Assembly: GCA_028565635.1 (NCBI GenBank)
Contig: JAOXYB010038285.1
Span: 2,095 to 13,425 of the forward strand
Direction of reading: 5' to 3'
DNA length: 11,331 nt
Source of the DNA: Phoronis ovalis
Lineage: Eukaryota > Phoronida > Phoronidae
The notes below the pieces were generated by a model. It had not been told where the DNA came from. It made no database searches and saw only the letters and a program-made list of their open reading frames with translations. Position 1 is the first letter of the stretch, and each line of letters begins with the position of its first letter. Made by a program: the position numbers and the translations under genes. This document shows positions 1-6,826 of this stretch, piece after piece.

Positions 1-159
1 ACCCCCGCAGTATAATTCTTAGTCTTACTGAATGTGTCAGCAGATACCGATATAGGCCTACTAACCATTCAAAAAAAACGAAATTATAAGCACACATGTT
101 CAAGAGCATGTGGTAATCAGCTGAAGCTGATGCTAGAAAAAGTACACTAATCCTTGCTT
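1..159 (-). other. 3' untranslated region of the cysteine-rich gene (open at the window edge)
   Basis: This is sequence downstream of the stop at 160 on the minus strand. There is no AATAAA in it, so the polyadenylation site is probably beyond the window. It contains a 7-bp inverted repeat, ATCAGCT-ga-AGCTGAT, at 116-131 and a shorter CACATG/CATGTG pair at 93-112; neither has an evident function. Confidence 0.5.
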
Positions 160-230
160 TTACCACATGAAGGCAAAGCGTGACATACACAGGGCGACGA
201 GTGCCACTACTGAGCCGACATTTTTTGCGC
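160..230 (-). CDS. Coding exon 8: terminal exon with hydrophobic C-terminal tail and stop
   Basis: The exon starts after an excellent pyrimidine-rich acceptor (CTGTTTTTCAG) in phase 1 and encodes AKNVGSVVALVALCMSRFAFMW then TAA (stop at 160-162). Joined to exon 7 it gives QNGAKNVGS followed by a hydrophobic run ending the protein. Small residues (N, G, A, S) just before a hydrophobic terminus fit a GPI-attachment signal; the Ser-Arg interruption makes it a weaker transmembrane helix. The single cysteine is inside the tail. Anchor type is an inference. Confidence 0.72.
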
Positions 231-3200
231 CTGAAAAACAGTAAAGAAATACATTTTTGAGACAGTTTACAGAAGATACCATTCAACAAAACGATAAATT
301 AATCTAAGGGTAATTTAGGTAAAAGTTCCTATTTGATATACCCATCTTGTTACAATACGTAGGTACATGTAGGCATATTACACATTTATAATGGGTAAAT
401 TTGTATACTGTTCGTGATTTATTTATATTCCTAAAAATAATTCCAAATATATTGAATACTTTACAGTACGAAAAATTGAATGGTTTTGATATGTTATGAT
501 TAATATTTAATTGTTACCATTTTGGCAGAATCCATCTACACATATGGCGTTGCTGTTGATCTCTTTACAATTCAAATCGCCGAAACACTCGGACCCAATA
601 TTCCCTGAAAGAAGGTAGTACATCGTATTGCATATTAGTTCATACTTATGTAGTTTTAACCAATCAGCTTTCAGTGTTTCCGTGCAATATATTATATCGT
701 ATTGCCCGGCGTCAAGCAGGACGCGAAGAGAATAGTGTACACGCTGGGATCATATTATACGCTCTGGAATGGAAACGAGGCCGTACAATATTTTATCATA
801 TTGTACGGGCAATTTTGTATGCAGCCACGTGGCAAGGAGAAATGGGTGGATTTTAGTCCCCTGTTGACTTTTTACCTTAAAAAGGCTACATCGTTTTACA
901 TAATAAAGCAACACAATGTCCTCTATATGTACGGCTAAAACCCTATTTAACACTGAAAAGCACAAGTTTTTGAAGGCCGCGGGAAAAATCCTTCATCAAA
1001 AATCCACGAGATATCCTACTTTTTTCGTGAGCAACGCAGAATATTTAAAGCGTAATGCGAAGACGGTTCCATATCGGTTGCTTTTACCTGATGATAAAAT
1101 GGAACCTGAACAAGCTGTTTCGCGGTTTGTATGTTTGTCAAATATTCAGATCTCCGGTTTAATTTTGAATAAGGCCTCTAGTAGCACAAGGGAGAGTATA
1201 AAATACTCTACAGCCGTTTTCCGCGCTTATCTTGCTTACCAAAATGCACCTGAAATTGCGGGAAATCGAAAATGTATTCATTTTTGCCGCACTATGCAAC
1301 ATGGTCCTCGCTCACAGATCCAGTTAATAGCTAACAATTATTCGCGGATTTACAAAGAAAAACCAAACTGTTTAAACTTTCCAAGGCTTTAAATACTTGA
1401 AATTGCGTTTTAAAGTATGAACTAAAACAAATATTGGTCGGGTAACTGAACAATTTGGCGAAATAGTGTTCGAAAAAACGTTTATTGCTCTCGGGCCTGC
1501 GGCCTCGCCCAATAAACGTTTTTTCGAACACTATTTCGCCATATTGTTCAGTTACCCGACCAATATTTGTATAATAGCTCACAACGTGTCTTTAGGAACC
1601 GTGCAGTCGTATATTTCAATATCAGCAACAGAAAATAGCACTAACCATTTTCATAGATTGACAAGTGAGGGAAAATACCATTCAATGTACGTACACGAAT
1701 TTTATAATAATCCATATCTAATTGATTCTAACATTATAATTACTTGTAATATGACCAAAATATACTACTACTACAATGACGTTAGCAGGCTGAAAATAAT
1801 GGTTTAAAACATACGCTCTACACACTGTTGCTGATTACGAATGCGCCTATAGTGGCACACACATTGCTGTCTAGTTGGGTTTAGATCAACGGTAGAGCAC
1901 ACATCACCACATGTCAGGCCGAGAGAGCCGTCGCAAACGAAGCCACCCCGTATGGAACAGTCTTGTCCATATGTCAATGCTAAAAATGGAAATATTCCAT
2001 ATTACTAGAATCTCAAGAATATAAGTCTTAGAATACTGTCCGTAATCATAACAATTACCAAAACATTTAAGATGTCTTTGATAGTTCCAATCTGCACATT
2101 CATAAGGTCCGGAATTAAAAGAAAAGCGCAGTAAAATAGCAATCCTATGGGTCTGTAACAGACTGAACTATACAAGAACACCTGTGAGTACGGAAAATAT
2201 TTTATTTATTTGGCTTGATTTATATTTGTTGCAATGTTTACGTCGCGATTTGCATATAAAGAGACAAAATTTGTACTGTATTTACGAAAGTTAGATAATG
2301 ACACCTGTTCTTTAAATTTGTTCACCTGGTCCGCAACGCATGCCTTCCATGTCTGCCACGTCACCAGTTGTATTACATTCGCACTTAATTGTTACTAGTG
2401 CCGCATATGGTATTTCTAACAATCTGGCTACAGTCACCATCAACTATACAGGTATCGCCTATTACTACTATAATATATTAAACATTGAAAGTTAAGTTTA
2501 TTTCTGATAAAAAAACAAACAAGGTACAAAATCGCAAATAAAATATGCTTAAAAAATATTACATAATAAAAAGTACAGCACCATATTATATAACTGGAGA
2601 CTTATTATAAAACCTAAGTCACAAATGATACAAAATTGAAAGACATAGTGTAAAATGTATGAAAATAGTTTTTAAAAAAAGTAAAGTAAAGTGGAATATT
2701 ATGTGAGATCTAGAATAATTTGCGGTCTGTAAGCTTGCTTATCCGCTATCAAGGATAGCCCTTAAAGCCACGAGGCTTGCAGAATCACATGTACAAGATA
2801 AAACCAGGGTCCTGGTCATTGTCATAGCCTTTAAATACAATCATGGGAATGATAATCAAAACGTGTGAAAGACATGATACAATACAATACATAAAAAATA
2901 ATAAGTACACTGTTGATCTCCAATTAATAGTATACATAATTCGTGTTTTCTGAATTTACTAATTTGACTGACAGAAATTGTTTTACTCTAAGTTTGTACG
3001 TTTGCTTGTTTTCTGTAGTCTTAATGTAATCAGGTAATGAATTCCAGTCTCTTACGGCATTAGAATAGAAAGTATTTGTTTCAGTTGGTACAACAAAAGC
3101 AATAATTATATGTAAATACCACGAGAAATGACGCACCAGTCTTAGGTTTTTATCTGGAAACGACTTCAAATAATGTACGTATCTCAATACACAGTTCTGC

Positions 3201-6200
3201 TTTATAAGCGCAACTGTAATAATTTGGAAAGCTCTGATAACTATGCCTAGTATCTTCCTTCTTCTCCTAATTAACCACTACTTTAGAGTAATTACTGACT
3301 TAGAATGTATCGATATTGATGAATTAATATGTGTGAGAAGAACCATATAGTACACAACTAAAGAACAAAAGTGAGAGAGAAAGAGAACAAACTTTTGAAT
3401 CAAGACAGTAACTGCTCTAAATTTATGTTATGTTTTATGTCCGATATATATTTTTTATGAATTATTGATATATGTAACTTACGTGGTGCACACTGAGGAA
3501 TCTTTTTTCCTTGAAAAGTAGCTGTGAATGAGTTAGGGAACACGGTCTTGTAACCCTGAGCACAATCACAGATCTGTGGATTGTCATCAATGATATTTCT
3601 TGGCGTAAAGCTACTACTATAATAAAAAGAACTATGTAATGTTCCAGACTTGCACGTAGCCCGCGAATCCCCAGATAACATTTCACCTGGATAAAGATCT
3701 ATTGTCCCAGTGTCACACATTTCACCATTCCAGACAGAATACCAACCATATCGACAGCTACAAGTTCCGTTACGACAGTATGAGTTAGGGGCACCGCACA
3801 CCCCATCTTCTTTATCGGTAGAACAGGATTCTCCGACTTTACGTTCTGAAACAAATACGTTCCCAGACAAATAGAATGCCCAGAATGTATGTTTGATGAT
3901 TTGCTAATAATTACCTGCATGCAAATTGCTATAATAATAATAAGAAAAATTTGTTTACATTAACTGCATTCAATTATATATCGTGTTATGTAACTGTGGT
4001 CATGCATCAACCACTAGCTATTATTGTCAGCTTTAGGAAACACTTTTTAAAATTATTATTACATGCTTGCAAATACTTAAATTACAAGATAACGCTGAAA
4101 GTCATACATACGAGGGACACATTGAAGAAGCTTTTCTGATCCCATGTAACGAGAAACAGATCCCCGTTCACAACCGCACATTCCCCAATTACAGTAACTT
4201 TTAATGCATTTCAACTTGCCCAGTCCAGCACAGTTATCATCTGTTGTACAGTAACGCATTGTTTCGCCTACAAGTACATATTAGTCTAATTTGTGGACAA
4301 AAACATTATTATTATTATTATATTATACAAATTATTGTATTTTTGTGAATATGTTATGCTCGCTGTCAATGTCATTGAACTTCGGTTATTACATTGATTG
4401 TCATTGCTGTTCTCATAACTATGTCAACGCAGTGTCAACCTGGTGATGTTTCATAATAACGAGATCATAATGTAAAATTCGACGAAATCGGCACGAATAT
4501 ATATTTACATATATTATCATTACAATTTTTTTCCTTACATGCTCAAGACAGCCTGGCTAATTTTATTTAACATAAAGCATTATTAGTTCAAGAGAAAAAT
4601 TATTTGATAACCAAATTTATATTTTTCTAAAATTTGACTCCTATTCCATGTTCATAATTCCAATCCTTTATAGCTTCAGTAAATGATTACATAGGAAAAA
4701 AGAGTTAGTTAATCACAAAGATAAACAATGTAAACAATAAATTAAATTTATATCCTAACCATAATTAAAAGTAACACTACCAGAATGAAAACAAATAGTA
4801 TATATAATTCATTTTAAAGTTACGCAAGTCAAACATTTTCATTTGAATTAATAACAAGGGGGAGATTGTTCTGTTATTTAATACACTTTTACATTATCAC
4901 TGGGGTTATCACTGGTGAATGCATTAGGCACAATTATATCAGGTAATCGCCAGGTTATTATCTTTATTTCATGATATTATACATACTAAACAGATTCATA
5001 ATGTCGAAATGATATATAATAATACAAATATATACCATAATTATAAGATAACTGTGCAATGGGTTATTATTAATGTAAAATAAAAAGCATTTACACGTAC
5101 CTTTCTCGACCCATCCCAGTACTGTTAAGACTGCTACAACAATCTGAAACCGAAGAATGATAATATTAGAATTTATTTTTAAATTAAATGTCGCTATTTA
5201 ATAATAAAAAACAAGGCCATAGCGTAACCCTAGGGAATTAGTGTCTATTGTGACCTTAATGTCAAAAGGTCATGTAAAGGTAAAATGTTAGGTTATTTAA
5301 AATTATTCAACAGCAATACAAAAGATCTGTAGCATATAAAATGTTGTTGATTTGTAAATTTGTTACGGACATTCACACACACGCGCGCGCGCACATACAC
5401 AAGACATGTATCTATTGCTTACAAAAAATAATCATTAAAAATGATTAATTTTGAAATTTTGAATACTGTAAGTTAAGATGCTAGATTCTACTAGTAGAAT
5501 ACACATTCTTTACTTTAAATTTAGCCCTGATTAAGAAGCAGTTACTTTGATACCAGATGTTCCATATCAATTTTGTCTTGGTTTAGCCTAAAACATGATT
5601 CCTGATACCTGATGTTTGACATTAATTGCAAGTTGTTATCAAATAAGGTATCAAGATATAAACAATAGCTTTCCAAATTGGAGATTTTTTTCCTTAAAAT
5701 ACAATTATGTTAAAATTATGTGCCATAACAAAAAACAGGCAAAGTAAGTTTATGTGTATTACGAAAGTCTACATCTACAAAAAAAATTCAAATTCATACG
5801 ACTAAAAATAAATAACTCAATTCGTATTCAAAAATGACTACCTTATTTTACAGTATCGAAACCATATAGTGCCTAAATGAACGAGGAATGCTTCACCACA
5901 TATTAATATCCTCGTTTCCTTATTCACATAGTAGCTAGCTTTCGACTTGCTCATGGTATTTTAAGAAACAAGAAAAAAAATAGAAATACAAATAGGGATT
6001 ACTAAAAAAATCTAGTTCCTGTTATCAAGTTCTACATAGTTACGGACAAATGTCTATATACCAATTTTGTGCCAAATGGACAAGCAAGTGAGCCATTGGT
6101 ATTACAATTCATTTACTCAAAGAATTCAAGCGTAACACTCAACTTGTGCAGTCTCCCCTGTCACCGGGCATATCGACGGTCAGGTTGGAAGCACCTACCG

Positions 6201-6740
6201 ATTCCGTTCCCCATAATATCTGTTCCCCAGTCAAGTCTTGCTGGATGGCAAACCTATACTGTTCATCCAGCTTCTAATGGGGAACAGATCTGATTCTCCA
6301 CATCAACAACGCTAAATGATTTATTTAAGACCGGAACTCCATGAAACAACATCTTTTTACAAATTTCAGCTGGCAGATAGAGATCACCCGCATATTTAGC
6401 TGGCTGGTGAATTAAAAAAAATTCAGCTTGCTGGTGAGTAGAGAACAAATATGGCTTTCCAAGCTACATTACCAAATGGTTTATCTAAGCATGAAACATG
6501 TAAAAAAAAATGTTTGGTTTACTGTATAAAGCTATGAAATTATCCTCATTAGGTGCTTCTGTCAGGTCGAAAGTCCGGAATCAATATACTGCGTATATCG
6601 AATGGTGTTCAAGGATAACTTACAATAAGACTACCTAGTTCCGGATACGTCTACTGAATTGATAGATCTATCACACGAACTTTAAAACATTCAATATGCA
6701 TTTCGTTGGGACATTTACTCACCGTAAGTAAAGCTGCCAT
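160..6740 (-). CDS. Eight-exon gene for a secreted or GPI-anchored cysteine-rich (EB/EGF-like module) protein
   Basis: Seen: coding exons 6723-6740, 5101-5143, 4112-4267, 3483-3845, 2326-2427, 1815-1979, 518-604 and 160-230 join to 1005 nt, exactly 335 codons with the stop. All introns have GT-AG borders. Introns 1 and 2 are phase 0 and phase 1, and introns 3-7 are all phase 1. Residues 1-17 form a signal peptide (MAALLTIVVAVLTVLGW), residues 22-311 are cysteine-rich with Cys-x-Cys and VGESC/IGSEC module starts, and residues 313-334 form a hydrophobic C-terminus. Family knowledge: symmetric phase-1 cassettes with this cysteine spacing are typical of extracellular EB or EGF-like proteins; invertebrate genomes often label such proteins 'prion-like (Q/N-rich) domain-bearing protein 25'. 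Inference: a cell-surface or secreted adhesion or recognition protein; the ligand is unknown. Oddity: exon 5 is frameshifted if its upstream acceptor is used. No transcript evidence is available, so exon choices rest on phase, splice motifs and cysteine pattern. Confidence 0.82.
231..517 (-). other. Intron 7
   Basis: AT-rich 287-nt intron with donor GTAACA and acceptor TTTTTCAG. No repeat or extra exon was seen. Retaining it would end the protein after three residues. Confidence 0.7.
518..604 (-). CDS. Coding exon 7: short half-module (29 codons, phase 1-1)
   Basis: The exon runs from the strong acceptor CCTTCTTTCAG to donor GTAACA and is 87 nt, phase 1-1. It encodes NIGSECFGDLNC, then AICVDGFCQNG, with C-x5-C-x8-C-x4-C, the first half of an EB-like module with a VGESC-like start. 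The donor is weak at +5 and +6. If it is not used, the frame continues three residues (GNN) to a TAA at 507-509, giving a protein with no hydrophobic tail. The splice is preferred because the next exon is in frame and ends in a plausible anchor. Confidence 0.8.
781..808. repeat. Perfect 11-bp stem-loop
   Basis: Left arm CCGTACAATAT (781-791), six-base loop, and right arm ATATTGTACGG (798-808) with no mismatches. It sits inside intron 6 of the minus-strand gene. It could be an internal feature of an inserted element; no function can be assigned. Confidence 0.6.
916..1392 (+). other. 158-codon ORF antisense within intron 6, status uncertain
   Basis: Unrecognised. The frame is open for 158 codons from an ATG to TAA, long for this base composition. 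The predicted protein is basic with a Lys-rich start, no signal peptide, no zinc-finger pattern and no catalytic motif I can name. The stretch ends 34 bp before the long hairpin element and is richer in GC than the surrounding intron, suggesting it could be part of the same insertion. A 7-bp inverted repeat (AGAGTAT/ATACTCT, 1193-1209) lies inside it. It may be a decayed transposon ORF or chance. Confidence 0.2.
1427..1570. mobile_element. Foldback/MITE-like hairpin element with 61-bp arms
   Basis: Left arm 1427-1487 and right arm 1510-1570 are reverse complements over 61 bp with a single mismatched position (TT against AT in the middle). They flank a 22-nt GC-rich loop that itself contains GGCC-TGC-GGCC. 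The near-identity of the arms suggests recent insertion or gene conversion. No clear target-site duplication is visible (flanks ...ACTAAA and ATAATA...). In the pre-mRNA of the minus-strand gene it would form a very stable hairpin within intron 6. No transposase is encoded, so it would be non-autonomous. Confidence 0.75.
1815..1979 (-). CDS. Coding exon 6: cysteine-rich module (55 codons, phase 1-1)
   Basis: The exon runs from acceptor CCATTTTTAG to donor GTATGT and is 165 nt, phase 1-1, open throughout. It has seven cysteines: YGQDC, FVC, TCGDVC, then a CVC pair and a closing QCVE at the border. The spacing C-x7-C-x7-C-x3-C and the charged RRIRNQQQ stretch near the end set it apart from exons 3 and 4, but the Cys-x-Cys and QC-border features are shared. 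It has no ATG at its start, so it is invisible to simple ORF calls. Confidence 0.85.
1980..2325 (-). other. Intron 5
   Basis: A 346-nt intron with donor GTGAAC and acceptor CATTTTTAG. AT-rich, with no further cysteine-coding exon or repeat seen. Confidence 0.6.
2326..2443 (-). CDS. Coding exon 5: cysteine cassette with a one-base frameshift or alternative acceptor
   Basis: The donor is GTGAAC after CGG ACC AG-type coding ending RCGP in phase 1, the same border as exons 3 and 4. From the upstream acceptor (CTGTATAG, exon 118 nt) the phase-1 frame reads DGDCSQIVRNTICGTSNN and then stops; the remaining module, KCECNTTGDVADMEG and RCGP, lies one frame over. A 118-nt exon cannot be symmetric, so it carries one extra base (or lacks two). 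A second AG 16 nt downstream gives a 102-nt exon, 2326-2427, that is open and symmetric but loses the first two cysteines. Both acceptors have poor pyrimidine tracts. Alternatives are a natural frameshift allele, a sequencing error near 2390, or an exon that is usually skipped. Confidence 0.6.
2444..3482 (-). other. Intron 4 containing a LINE fragment
   Basis: A 1039-nt intron with consensus donor GTAAGT and a weak acceptor (CTGTATAG). The LINE remnant occupies about 2700-3190. The portions 2460-2700 and 3200-3480 are AT-rich and without identified content; part of the former may be LINE 3' end. Confidence 0.6.
2700..3190 (-). mobile_element. 5'-truncated non-LTR retrotransposon (LINE): reverse transcriptase C-terminus plus 3' UTR
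   Basis: An open frame ending at 2924 encodes FYSNAVRDWNSLPDYI followed by a Lys/Arg/Phe-rich end. The [FS]-x-R-x-W-N-x-L-P signature is the conserved C-terminal end of ORF2 in CR1/jockey-type LINEs (family knowledge). Upstream coding matches fade within about 60 codons, so nearly all of the reverse transcriptase is missing, as expected of 5' truncation. Downstream on the minus strand lies a 3'UTR with a 6-bp stem and 3-base loop (GCTATC-aag-GATAGC, 2745-2759). The outer 3' end is not sharply defined and may reach 2640. It lies in intron 4 in the same orientation as the host gene. The clade is uncertain. Confidence 0.7.
3483..3845 (-). CDS. Coding exon 4: longest cysteine-rich exon (121 codons, phase 1-1)
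   Basis: The exon runs from acceptor TTTGTTTCAG to the strong donor GTAAGT and is 363 nt, phase 1-1. It encodes ten cysteines: a VGESC start, a core C-x8-C-x6-C-x4-C-x-C, then EMC, ATC, an ICDC pair and a closing QCAP. Between the two Cys-x-Cys pairs lies a Ser/Tyr/Thr-rich insert (HSSFYYSSSFTPR) without cysteines. The exon probably contains one and a half to two modules that have fused, since the other cassettes are 102 to 165 nt. The open frame running beyond the donor into the intron (KLHISIIHKK) is AT-rich readthrough, not protein. Confidence 0.88.
3846..4111 (-). other. Intron 3
   Basis: A 266-nt intron with donor GTATGT and acceptor GTTTCAG. The small plus-strand ORF across it is AT-rich chance sequence. 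Confidence 0.7.
4112..4267 (-). CDS. Coding exon 3: first cysteine-rich module (52 codons, phase 1-1)
   Basis: The exon runs from acceptor CTTGTAG to donor GTATGT and is 156 nt long, a symmetric phase 1-1 cassette. It has seven cysteines, with the core YC-x5-C-x7-C-x4-C-x4-C-x-C followed by a final QCVP. The Cys-x-Cys pair followed by a glycine-poor loop and a closing Cys resembles EB-type modules, although the odd cysteine count is atypical. The closing QCVP at the exon border matches QCAP at the end of exon 4 and RCGP at the end of exon 5, supporting exon duplication within the gene. The internal Met in this exon is not the start, because the upstream splice gives continuous frame into the signal peptide. 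Confidence 0.87.
4268..5100 (-). other. Intron 2
   Basis: An 833-nt intron with donor GTACGT and acceptor CTTGTAG. It holds an (ATT)5 microsatellite at 4305-4319 and two TTATCACTGG repeats at a 12-bp spacing (4894-4903, 4906-4915). No additional exon with cysteine coding was found. Confidence 0.65.
4305..4319. repeat. (ATT)5 microsatellite
   Basis: Five uninterrupted ATT units, followed by an imperfect TATTAT extension. Intronic. Confidence 0.8.
5101..5143 (-). CDS. Coding exon 2: hydrophobic core of the signal peptide
   Basis: This 43-nt exon lies between acceptor TTCGGTTTCAG and donor GTACGT. It encodes IVVAVLTVLGWVEK plus the first base of a Gly codon, so it enters in phase 0 and leaves in phase 1. 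The Val/Leu/Ala run completes the signal peptide begun in exon 1; likely cleavage is after the Gly of TVLG (V at -3, G at -1) or a few residues later. It is flanked by a 1579-nt intron 1 and an 833-nt intron 2. Confidence 0.85.
5374..5401. repeat. Alternating purine-pyrimidine tract (CA/CG), Z-DNA candidate
   Basis: 28 bases of strict pyrimidine-purine alternation: (CA)4 then (CG)5 then CA-rich. The CG core is the most Z-prone dinucleotide repeat. It is a lone CpG-rich run in AT-rich intron 1. Confidence 0.75.
5485..5500. repeat. Perfect 16-bp palindrome
   Basis: ATTCTACTAGTAGAAT, self-complementary without a spacer, in intron 1. It could be a dimer-binding site, but there is no supporting context. 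Confidence 0.5.
6105..6543 (-). repeat. Dispersed repeat, copy A (minus orientation), with coding ancestry
   Basis: Its reverse complement aligns with 10661-11078 across about 430 bp with substitutions and small indels; conserved blocks include AATCAGATCTGTTCCCCATT and GGGGAACAGATATTATGGGG. On the minus strand, 6263-6448 is open and reads as protein-like sequence with blocks such as AEFFLIHQPAK, LPAEICKKMLFHGVPVLNKS and VENQICSPL. In copy B the same stretch has frameshifts and stops, so A is the better-preserved copy. I do not recognise the protein family; a mobile-element or old viral origin is possible. It lies in intron 1. Confidence 0.75.
6723..6740 (-). CDS. Coding exon 1: start codon and first six residues of the signal peptide
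   Basis: An 18-nt coding segment, MAALLT, ends at a consensus donor GTGAGT in phase 0. The ATG has A at -3 and G at +4, and an in-frame TAG lies two codons upstream, so this start is well defined. It joins exon 2 to give an uninterrupted hydrophobic signal peptide. The exon is far too short for ORF finding; I located it by looking for a phase-0 donor behind an ATG upstream of the hydrophobic exon 2. The transcription start and 5'UTR length are not visible; only 86 bp separate this ATG from the MITE-like element upstream. Confidence 0.78.
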
Positions 6741-6788
6741 TCTCTACAAAAGCGTTTAAAACACGAGCGTGCAAACAGCTTACCCTAG

Positions 6789-6803
6789 TACAGTATTACT
6801 GTA
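6789..6803. promoter_or_regulatory. 15-bp palindrome just upstream of the start codon
   Basis: TACAGTA-T-TACTGTA, perfect on both sides of a central base, 49 bp upstream of the ATG and 24 bp from the MITE-like element. Its place in the presumptive 5'UTR or promoter makes a dimeric regulator site possible; this is inference from position and symmetry alone. A TTTAAA lies between it and the ATG. Confidence 0.25.
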
Positions 6804-6826
6804 TCAGTTTATCCATCCAAAGTGAT

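Larger units (their letters stand above)
605..1814 (-). other. Intron 6, invaded by mobile-element-like sequence
   Basis: A 1210-nt intron with donor GTATGT and acceptor TTTCAG. Its middle, roughly 680-1570, is less AT-rich than the flanks and holds the 781-808 stem-loop, the antisense ORF at 916-1392 and the long hairpin at 1427-1570, each listed separately. From 1571 to 1814 it is plain AT-rich intron. Confidence 0.65.
5144..6722 (-). other. Intron 1
   Basis: A 1579-nt intron with donor GTGAGT and acceptor TTCGGTTTCAG, separating the two halves of the signal peptide. It contains the Z-DNA-type tract at 5374-5401, a 16-bp palindrome at 5485-5500, a repeated TGATACC[A/T]GATGTT (5548-5561, 5603-5616) and dispersed repeat copy A at 6105-6543. 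Long first introns often carry regulatory sites, but none can be named here. Confidence 0.65.

Noticed and set aside
674-965. Three overlapping ORFs of 60-78 codons on both strands
   Set aside because: Mutually overlapping, without domains or splice support; at best decayed repeat sequence.
1331-1807. ORFs of 83 and 113 codons containing FEKTFI and NKRFFEHYFA
   Set aside because: Their similarity to each other comes from the inverted arms of the hairpin element, which read alike on both strands.
3462-3920. ORFs of 73-74 codons in other minus-strand frames over exon 4
   Set aside because: They overlap the cysteine-rich exon in the wrong frame and run into introns; exon 4 explains the region.
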